From NCBI GenBank assembly GCA_947461015.1, contig CANHIR010000105.1, positions 1 through 6,675 of the forward strand: a stretch of 6,675 nt of DNA. Direction: 5' to 3'. This document shows positions 1 to 5,701 of the stretch, in pieces (positions within the stretch are counted from its first letter, which is position 1; each line of letters starts with the position of its first letter). The position numbers and the translations under genes are program-made. The notes beneath the pieces are model-generated. The model was not told where the DNA came from, did not search any database, and was given only the letters and a program-made list of their open reading frames with translations. The DNA is from Bacteroidota bacterium. GTDB taxonomy: Bacteria > Bacteroidota > Bacteroidia > Chitinophagales > Chitinophagaceae.

Positions 1-605
1 TGATTGTTTTGAAAATTAGGAATATTTCTTACATCCACACTGGCTTTTATGCGTTGATGTGTTTTTGAAATGGCCCCATCAAAAGGCTCCTGCACCTGTG
101 CATTTATATTCACCAAATTTTCTACTACATAAAAACGTCTAGTAAAAGCAATATTATTTTTGTCCCCGTTTTTAAAAACTTTTAAAATATAATTGCCCGA
201 TAATTTTGGACTACAATAATTATTAGGAAAAGCAAATTGATAGTGAAAATATTTTTGCGTTGCAATAGACGATACCGAAAAGCTATTTATTTTATTTTGA
301 TTAAATCCCTTTACGTATTCAAACTCGTTCATTTTAATAGATTGCCAATTGCTATCCACTAGTTCAATGGCAAAACTATAATCCTGGTAACTGGCCTTAA
401 AATCATCAAAACTTATTTGCAAAGTAGCGCCGGTATTTAAAAATAACACAGGGGCCGCTAAAGGATTTCCATTGGGATGAATTAAAACGGTGTGAATGTT
501 TGGATCCAAGATGCGGTCGGGTTTAATAAAATCCGAATTATCCTGTCCCGCTAATGAGCCAACATGCATACAAGCAAACATCATCAATATCCAAGTATAC
601 CTCAT
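1..605 (-). CDS. Type IX secretion system plug-domain protein (DUF5103 family), C-terminus beyond left edge
   Basis: The minus-strand frame opens with ATG at 605 and runs without a stop to base 1, giving 201 full codons. The first 20 or so residues form a signal peptide (MRYTWILMMF followed by a small-residue stretch ending SLAG), so the product is exported. Family-typical segments follow: HPNGNPLAAPV at residues 43-53, ISFDD at 64-68, FEYVKGFNQNKIN at 95-107, HYQFAFPN at 121-128, LSGNYILKVFKNGD at 135-148 and TRRFYVVE at 155-162. These match the first domain of the family named after the plug that closes the SprA translocon of the type IX secretion system. Family members are usually about 400 residues, so roughly half is visible. 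It is divergent from the permease at 672 across a 66-base gap. I recognised the family from memory, not by a search. Whether this copy is the SprA plug itself or a paralogue cannot be decided here. Confidence 0.85.
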   Translation of the reverse strand, partial: MRYTWILMMFACMHVGSLAGQDNSDFIKPDRILDPNIHTVLIHPNGNPLAAPVLFLNTGATLQISFDDFKASYQDYSFAIELVDSNWQSIKMNEFEYVKGFNQNKINSFSVSSIATQKYFHYQFAFPNNYCSPKLSGNYILKVFKNGDKNNIAFTRRFYVVENLVNINAQVQEPFDGAISKTHQRIKASVDVRNIPNFQNN

Positions 606-671
606 TTTTACGTTTTTACTTGTTACGAAACTAAATGATAAATAGGAATATATAAACAGAAAAAACTAGTT
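606..671. promoter_or_regulatory. Divergent intergenic region carrying weak Bacteroidota-type promoter candidates
   Basis: This 66-base AT-rich gap separates the divergent plug gene and permease gene and must hold much of their control sequence. On the minus strand, 626-633 reads TAGTTTCG, seven of eight positions against the Bacteroidota -7 box TAnnTTTG, and lies about 20 bases before the plug ATG. On the plus strand, 609-616 reads TACGTTTT, also seven of eight, which would give a leader of about 50 bases before the TTG at 672. Neither has a clear TTG-type -33 element at the usual spacing. The bases just before both starts are A-rich, as is common for Bacteroidota translation starts that lack a Shine-Dalgarno sequence. 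Each box could be a chance match in such AT-rich DNA. Confidence 0.3.
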
Positions 672-1868
672 TTGACTAAAATATACTACTTGTCTACTGC
701 CTTTGACATAGCAAAGAAAATTAGTTTCCAAAAGGAAAAAACTTATACCCGATTTATTGTTCGGCTTTCTATTGCCGCAACGGCCATTAGCGTGGCTGCT
801 ATTATTTTAACACTAGGCATTGTGAACGGTTTTCAAAAAAGTATATCCAATAAAGTTTATGAATTTTGGGGAGACATTCGTGTTGATGAAGTGAATGGAT
901 TACCACTTGAACTTAGCCAAGACCCAAAGGTGATGATGAGTGACTCCATAGAAAATATTACTCCCTTTATTAACCAGTCGGCTGTTTTGTCTTATGGACA
1001 GGATATTGAAGGTGTGGTGGTAAAAGGAATACCTACAAATAGCAAAATTCCATTTATTTCAAAAGGGGCCGTTTTTAATACCCAGGACACCAGCAGCAAC
1101 GACATTATTATTTCGGATGCCATTGCCAATAAGTTAAAAATACCGCTGGACAGTAGCATAAGAATTTACTTACTAAATAACGGGAATATTGTGCAAAGAA
1201 AAATGAAAGTAATTGGCTTTTACCATTCAGGCATCGAAGAATATGATAGACAGTTTGTATTAATAGATATTAAAACAATTCGAAAACTAATAAATAACTA
1301 TACGCAAATTGAAGGCTACTCCATTCAGGTAAAAAAAGACTTGCCCGTTGATAAAGTAAATGAAGGACTGCTTAACAAAATACCAAAAAACTGGGTGGCC
1401 ACTCCTATTAAGGATAAATACCCTCAAATTTTTGATTGGATCAATGTGCAAAATGTAAACAAGAATGTTACCATTACCATACTACTAATCATTGCCATTG
1501 TTAACTTACTAACCTGTTTGTTTATTTTAATGTTAGAAAGAGTAAATATGATTGGGACCCTCACTGCCATGGGCGCTTCGCATTCATTTATTAGGCAAAT
1601 ATTTTTATACCAAGCAAGTTTTATTTGTTGGATGGGCATTGGGATAGGAAGTTTTATTGGTATAGGTTTTGCACTTTTCCAACAAAAATTTAATCTTATC
1701 CAATTAGACGAGTCGGCTTACTTTATTAAATATTTACCCATTCATATTCATTGGTTACAGGTATTATTAGTAATTATAAGTACTGCTGTTATAAGTTATG
1801 TTTCCTTTTTAATCCCAACCCTCTGGATTAAAAAAATTGCACCCGCAAAAGCAATAAAGTTTGATTAA
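672..1868 (+). CDS. LolC/E-like ABC transporter permease (FtsX/MacB family)
   Basis: This 398-residue inner-membrane protein has the FtsX-type permease layout. A short cytoplasmic N-terminus is followed by a first membrane segment at about 30-53, a large periplasmic domain at about 54-265, and three further segments at about 267-290, 308-336 and 360-384. The loop after the second segment carries LERVNMIGTLTAMGAS (288-303), the conserved stretch that contacts the ATPase in this family, and the protein ends PAKAIKFD, typical of Bacteroidota members. By family, such permeases work with a LolD-type ATPase to release lipoproteins from the inner membrane. No ATPase gene is in this window, so that role is inference. 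The start is the odd point: the first codon with a plausible start is TTG at 672, the upstream frame closes at TAA 639-641, and the first in-frame ATG is residue 88, beyond the first membrane segment. A second TTG at residue 7 (690) is an alternative. The stop is one base from the stop of the convergent methyltransferase. Confidence 0.87.
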   Translation: MTKIYYLSTAFDIAKKISFQKEKTYTRFIVRLSIAATAISVAAIILTLGIVNGFQKSISNKVYEFWGDIRVDEVNGLPLELSQDPKVMMSDSIENITPFINQSAVLSYGQDIEGVVVKGIPTNSKIPFISKGAVFNTQDTSSNDIIISDAIANKLKIPLDSSIRIYLLNNGNIVQRKMKVIGFYHSGIEEYDRQFVLIDIKTIRKLINNYTQIEGYSIQVKKDLPVDKVNEGLLNKIPKNWVATPIKDKYPQIFDWINVQNVNKNVTITILLIIAIVNLLTCLFILMLERVNMIGTLTAMGASHSFIRQIFLYQASFICWMGIGIGSFIGIGFALFQQKFNLIQLDESAYFIKYLPIHIHWLQVLLVIISTAVISYVSFLIPTLWIKKIAPAKAIKFD

Positions 1869-1876
1869 CTTATTGC
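1851..1876. terminator. Inverted repeat spanning two convergent stop codons, possible bidirectional terminator
   Basis: Bases 1851-1861 (GCAATAAAGTT) pair with 1867-1876 (AACTTATTGC) to give ten base pairs with one bulged A and a five-base loop at 1862-1866. The hairpin contains both the permease stop (1866-1868) and the methyltransferase stop (1870-1872), which lie in opposite directions. On the minus strand the stem is followed directly by TTTT and, further on, by a longer T run (complement of 1831-1836). On the plus strand the following bases are only moderately T-rich. The stem is AT-rich, so an intrinsic terminator here would be weak. The position is what makes it credible. Confidence 0.45.
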
Positions 1877-2601
1877 ATCTTCCATTTGGATAATACTATG
1901 CCTGTTGCAACTGCAGCATTTAAAGACTCTGCATCACCAAATTTTGGAATGGAAACAGGATGTGTGATTAAAGATTTTATACCCGCTCTTATTCCTTTGG
2001 ACTCATTGCCTATTACCAAAAAACCTGTAAGCGGAATAACTTGCTCGTAAATAGAATTTCCAGAAAGCAATGTACCTATCACAGGTAATTTTTGTTGTCC
2101 TAATATGGCTTCAATGTCTGCAACCTGCACCTGCACCCTAAAACAACTTCCCATAGTGCTCTGCATTACTTTAGGATTATAAATGCTTGCTGTATCTTCT
2201 GAAACAAGTATATGATGAATGCCAAACCAATCTGCTGTGCGAATAATGGTGCCTAAATTGCCTGGATCTTGTATTCCGTCTAGCACCAATGTTAATTGTT
2301 TGCTATAATCTGTTTTTTGAATTTCCTTTTTATATACCAAGGCAATCACCTGATTGGCCGTTTGTAATTGACTTAATCTAGACAACATAACATCATCCAC
2401 TTCCTCAAATTCAATCCCGCCTATATCATTGGCACCTAACCAATCCCTAGTGGCATAAATCTTTTTTAGTACTACATTGGACTTTAATGCTTCTTCTAGC
2501 ATTTTGGGGCCTTCAATCAAATACACAGATTCTTGTGCCCAATGTTTTTTTTGGGCAAAAGATTGAATATATTTGAGCTCATTCTTATCCATTTGATACA
2601 T
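1870..2601 (-). CDS. SpoU-family (TrmH/RlmB-like) RNA 2'-O-ribose methyltransferase
   Basis: This 243-residue protein should transfer a methyl group from S-adenosylmethionine to a ribose 2'-OH in rRNA or tRNA. An N-terminal substrate-binding domain (about 4-95, with the family segment VYLIEGPKMLEEA at 26-38) precedes a knotted SPOUT catalytic domain. All three SPOUT motifs are intact. Motif 1 is LDGIQDPGNLGTIIRTADWFG at 107-127, with Asn115 and Arg121. Motif 2 spans NPKVMQSTMGS (142-152) and LVIGNESKG (195-203), including the Asn199-Glu200 pair. Motif 3 is IPKFGDAESLNAAVATG at 218-234, the SAM-binding trefoil knot. The length is usual for bacterial members. The exact target nucleotide cannot be read from the sequence, so no symbol is given. 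The start at 2601 overlaps the divergent tamL start. ATG at 2592 (residue 4) is an equally plausible start and would remove the overlap. The gene stands alone on its strand, and I see no clear promoter of its own upstream. Confidence 0.92.
   Translation of the reverse strand: MYQMDKNELKYIQSFAQKKHWAQESVYLIEGPKMLEEALKSNVVLKKIYATRDWLGANDIGGIEFEEVDDVMLSRLSQLQTANQVIALVYKKEIQKTDYSKQLTLVLDGIQDPGNLGTIIRTADWFGIHHILVSEDTASIYNPKVMQSTMGSCFRVQVQVADIEAILGQQKLPVIGTLLSGNSIYEQVIPLTGFLVIGNESKGIRAGIKSLITHPVSIPKFGDAESLNAAVATGIVLSKWKMQ
2537..2556. repeat. Short perfect inverted repeat around a T8/A8 tract, upstream of tamL
   Basis: GCCCAA at 2537-2542 and TTGGGC at 2551-2556 form a perfect six-base-pair stem around an eight-base loop that is mostly T on the plus strand. 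The eight-T run is 2545-2552. It lies within methyltransferase codons for residues 16-22 (Gln-Lys-Lys-His-Trp-Ala) and just upstream of the candidate tamL promoter. A role as an operator or RNA hairpin is possible, but codon content may explain it. Confidence 0.35.
2568..2575 (+). promoter_or_regulatory. tamL: Candidate -7 promoter box for tamL inside the methyltransferase gene
   Basis: TATATTTG matches the Bacteroidota sigma-ABfr -7 consensus TAnnTTTG at every specified position. It sits 24 bases before the tamL ATG, which would give a leader of about 15-20 bases. A TTTG at 2550-2553 could serve as the -33 element, but its 14-base spacing is shorter than the usual 17-23. Because tamL has no upstream intergenic space, its promoter has to lie inside the divergent methyltransferase gene, which supports this site. 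Confidence 0.4.
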
Positions 2602-4975
2602 GTCGTTTACGAGGCTTAAAAATATTAGTTTCTACTCAAGAATTCCCCTACTTGGCCTTTTATTTTTAATAAATGGGTGTACGGATATTAAAAAGGCCAT
2701 AGTTCATGACTATCCTAAGGAAAAAGCATTTGTTTACGATAACAAAATTGCAATTAAAGACCCAGAAAATAAAAATGTACTGAGGGACTTAACTTACAAT
2801 TTGGGCAATTATTGGGACGATAGTTTAAAAGTGCGTAAAATTAGACAGTTTGGTATTTTTAGTACCATTGTCCAACCCACCCAATTTAATCCAGAACGCA
2901 TTGAAAGAACAATCCAATTCATGCAAACCTATTTGGCGACAAAAGGATATCACCACCCCGAACTAATTTTAAAGACAAAAGTAGATACCGTTAAGAATGA
3001 ATGGCGAGTATATTTGAAAATGGAAGTGTCGCTTAATAAAAAAACACTCATTGACACTGTTGCCTATCAATTTGGTGACAAAGCAATGCAAAAACTTGCC
3101 GAAAACAATGCAGCGTTGAGTTATGTAAAAAAAGGTGCCGCCTACTCAAATGAGTCTATCAATAATGAGCTTGACAGATTGGTTGATTTATTTAGATCCA
3201 ATGGTTATTACTATTTTACCAAGGAAAAGATTTTTGCAGAAATAGACACTTTGAATACTTCCTTAATGAAGTTGAATTTAGATCCACTTGCACAGGTAAC
3301 CCAAATACAGGATGCCGTTAAAAAGTCTAAGGAGAACCCAAGTTGGAAAATTAGCTTCCAATTAAGAAATACAAATTCAACAATAACTAAGGCCTACCCA
3401 ATTAAACAACAGATTTTTTATAGTGATATTAGTTTAGCCGACAATCCGGATAGTGTTTTATCAAAAGGATTAAATAGCATTGATACCATTGGAGATATTG
3501 TTCAGCAGTTTAATAAACCAAAATTTAAAAGCAGCTTATTTAAAGAACAAACCATCATGCATAAAGGCGACTTGTTCAATGAGCATTACTTTTTTCACAA
3601 CTTAAATACTTTAAGTGCACTTGGTGCTTGGCAGCAAATAGATTCTAGAACCAATATGCAAAATGACAGTATCACATTGCATTATTTTTTAGTGCCTGCG
3701 CTGAGAAGAAGCTTTAGTTTGGATTTGGAAGGCAGTAGAAACACTGCGGAGATTGGGGCGGGTAACTTACTGGGAATTTCCACCAGTTTTACATTAAGGG
3801 ATCGCAATGTGCAGAAAAAATCTATTCAATCTATTACTAGTTTTAGAACAGGCGTAGAGTTGGATTTAAACAAAGCAAATCTTACACAAACTCAGTTATT
3901 GAACATTGGACAAAGCTATAACTTTCCTGGCCTAATGATTCCTTTTAGACCCATTGTAAAATCTATTAACAGCAATGAAAAAACAATTTTCTCACTAAAC
4001 GGATCTTATATTGACAGATTAAATTATTACCGTTTAAAATCTTTTACCACAAGTTGGGGATACGAATGGAAGAAAATAAAAAATGGCATGGAAGATGTGA
4101 TTTCCTACAAGCCTATTAATGTTGAATTGTATGAATTGGGCAAGTTTGGTAAGCTGGATAGTTTACTTATTTTAAATCCTTTTTTAAGATCTTCTTTTAA
4201 CAATGGAAATGTGATTAGCCAAACCATAAGTTATGTGCATTCAGGACCATCGCAAAATCATCCTAACCAAAATAATTATTTTAGAATTGGCTTGGAAGAA
4301 GCAGGTGGACTTTTAGGATTGGCGCCTGATGTTCAAAAAAATATTTATAGATACATTAAAGCCGAAGTGGAATTTAGAAAATTAATAAAATACGATTATA
4401 CCGAACTAGCATGGCGTTTTATGGGTGGTTGGGGAAATAATTATAGCAATGACGGCGCATTGGGTGGTCAACTTCCTTTCTTTAAACAATTTACTGCGGG
4501 TGGCCCTTATAGTATGCGTGCTTGGGGATTAAGACAGCTGGGATTAGGTAGTTCTAATTTTTATGATACTAGCCGCATTAGTCAAAACTTTGATCGTTTT
4601 GGTGATTTGCAATTAGAAACCAATTTGGAATACCGATTTAATATTGTGCAAATTGGCACTTATAAAGTTGGATCTGCTTTATTTGCCGACATTGGTAATA
4701 TCTGGAACACAAGAGACAACAAACAAGACCCTAACGCTGGATTTAAACTAGATAAACTTTACAATGACTTAGCAGTGGGTGTAGGCACAGGATTGAGAAT
4801 TGATTTTAATTACTTTACAGTGCGCGTTGACTATGCAATGAAAATGAAAGACCCCACTAGGGCTTATAATAATGGATGGATGGATTTGAGAAATATAAAA
4901 TGGACCGAAGTAAAAGCAAATGGTACCAGGGTAAATAATTATGCTTGGCAATTTGGCATTGGCTTACCCTTCTAG
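2600..4975 (+). CDS. tamL: TamL, lipid-anchored TamA-like outer-membrane assembly protein (Omp85/BamA superfamily)
   Basis: This 791-residue protein starts with a lipoprotein signal: a basic N-terminus (TRLKNISFYSR), a hydrophobic stretch (IPLLGLLFL) and the lipobox I-N-G-C with Cys27 as the lipidated residue. The bases just after it (CTDIKK) lack an obvious surface-export signal of paired acidic residues, which fits POTRA domains facing the periplasm. Three POTRA-like units follow at about 40-145, 150-217 and 267-365. The 16-strand-type beta barrel begins near 370 with GAGNLLGISTSFTLRDRN (386-403). The GGPYSMRAWG stretch (about 634-643) is the Omp85 L6 motif: Arg640 is kept and the usual VRGF/Y reads MRAW. 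The protein ends in Phe, as barrel substrates do. By family, TamL is the Bacteroidota version of TamA and works with TamB in outer-membrane homeostasis. No tamB is in the window. The ATG at 2600 is the only start before the signal peptide. The 3' end overlaps truB by 12 bases. Confidence 0.9.
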   Translation: MSFTRLKNISFYSRIPLLGLLFLINGCTDIKKAIVHDYPKEKAFVYDNKIAIKDPENKNVLRDLTYNLGNYWDDSLKVRKIRQFGIFSTIVQPTQFNPERIERTIQFMQTYLATKGYHHPELILKTKVDTVKNEWRVYLKMEVSLNKKTLIDTVAYQFGDKAMQKLAENNAALSYVKKGAAYSNESINNELDRLVDLFRSNGYYYFTKEKIFAEIDTLNTSLMKLNLDPLAQVTQIQDAVKKSKENPSWKISFQLRNTNSTITKAYPIKQQIFYSDISLADNPDSVLSKGLNSIDTIGDIVQQFNKPKFKSSLFKEQTIMHKGDLFNEHYFFHNLNTLSALGAWQQIDSRTNMQNDSITLHYFLVPALRRSFSLDLEGSRNTAEIGAGNLLGISTSFTLRDRNVQKKSIQSITSFRTGVELDLNKANLTQTQLLNIGQSYNFPGLMIPFRPIVKSINSNEKTIFSLNGSYIDRLNYYRLKSFTTSWGYEWKKIKNGMEDVISYKPINVELYELGKFGKLDSLLILNPFLRSSFNNGNVISQTISYVHSGPSQNHPNQNNYFRIGLEEAGGLLGLAPDVQKNIYRYIKAEVEFRKLIKYDYTELAWRFMGGWGNNYSNDGALGGQLPFFKQFTAGGPYSMRAWGLRQLGLGSSNFYDTSRISQNFDRFGDLQLETNLEYRFNIVQIGTYKVGSALFADIGNIWNTRDNKQDPNAGFKLDKLYNDLAVGVGTGLRIDFNYFTVRVDYAMKMKDPTRAYNNGWMDLRNIKWTEVKANGTRVNNYAWQFGIGLPF

Positions 4976-5689
4976 TGTAGGATCCACTGCAAGCAATACT
5001 TCTACCTCGTCTCTTAAGTCTTCCCATTGTATAGCATTGGCAACATTAAAATCACCAATCTTTGTGCGGCGCAATGCACTCATGTATGCACCCACACCCA
5101 AGGCTTTGCCAAAATCATTTACCAAACTTCTAATATAAGTTCCGGTAGAACAGTTTACTTTAAATTCAATATTGGGTAAATCTATTTTAGTAAGTTCAAA
5201 ATTTTCAATGGTTACTTTTCTTGGATCAACTTTTACTTCTATGCCTTGACGTGCTGTTTCATATAAACGCACCCCATCTTTTTTAATGGCTGAATGTTGC
5301 GGAGGCAACTGCATAATCTCCCCCAAAAATTGTTGCGTAGCTGCCTTTATTTGATCCACACTTAAATGATCAATGCTTTTAAGATTTTCTGGCTCCGATT
5401 CTAAATCAAAAGTAGCAGTGGTAGCACCTAAAACCAAAGTGCCTGTATACTCCTTAGCCATGCCCATGTAATCATTTATTTGCTTGGTACATTTACCCGT
5501 GCATATAATTAACAAGCCTGTTGCCAAAGGATCTAAAGTGCCGGCATGTCCTACTTTTTGCACAAAAGTAAGTCCACGAACCCGACGTATCATTTTAAAG
5601 GAGGTCCATCTTAATGGCTTATCCATTAACAAAACTTTTCCCTCTAAATAAGGCACAAGTGCGTCAGGAATAGGTCCTTGTTTCTTCAT
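4964..5689 (-). CDS. truB: tRNA pseudouridine(55) synthase TruB
   Basis: TruB isomerises uridine 55 in the T-loop of nearly all elongator tRNAs to pseudouridine, acting in the cytoplasm. The 241-residue product has the family landmarks in order: LLMDKPLRWTS (20-30), the catalytic motif GHAGTLDPLATGLL (47-60) with nucleophile Asp53, KEYTGTLVLGATTATFD (79-95), LPPQHSAIKKDGVRLYETAR (128-147), and CSTGTYIRSLVNDFG (180-194) with the RNA-contacting Tyr185 and Arg187. The closing LRRTKIGDF is at 206-214. It lacks the C-terminal PUA domain of longer TruB proteins such as that of E. coli, as is usual for short bacterial forms. The ATG at 5689 lies 12 bases after the proS stop on the same strand, so the two are probably cotranscribed with proS first. 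Its last 12 bases overlap the convergent end of tamL, so read-through from either gene makes antisense RNA to the other. Confidence 0.96.
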   Translation of the reverse strand: MKKQGPIPDALVPYLEGKVLLMDKPLRWTSFKMIRRVRGLTFVQKVGHAGTLDPLATGLLIICTGKCTKQINDYMGMAKEYTGTLVLGATTATFDLESEPENLKSIDHLSVDQIKAATQQFLGEIMQLPPQHSAIKKDGVRLYETARQGIEVKVDPRKVTIENFELTKIDLPNIEFKVNCSTGTYIRSLVNDFGKALGVGAYMSALRRTKIGDFNVANAIQWEDLRDEVEVLLAVDPTLEG

Positions 5690-5701
5690 CTTACTAAATG
5701 C

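Noticed and set aside
1424..1639. Minus-strand reading frame of 71 codons inside the permease gene
   Set aside because: It lies wholly opposite the conserved membrane segments of the permease, has no recognisable domain and is explained as a shadow of the real gene.
4769..4951. Minus-strand reading frame of 60 codons inside the tamL barrel region
   Set aside because: It is opposite barrel strands that fit the Omp85 pattern and shows no family features of its own.
4943..4963. Three TTGGC copies at the 3' end of tamL, possibly a repeat or terminator
   Set aside because: The copies are direct, not inverted, and encode the expected C-terminal barrel strand WQFGIGLPF, so coding constraint explains them.
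4941..5138. Plus-strand reading frame of 65 codons running from the tamL end into truB
   Set aside because: It is antisense to well-conserved truB codons and rich in Ser/Thr/Ala in the manner of shadow frames.
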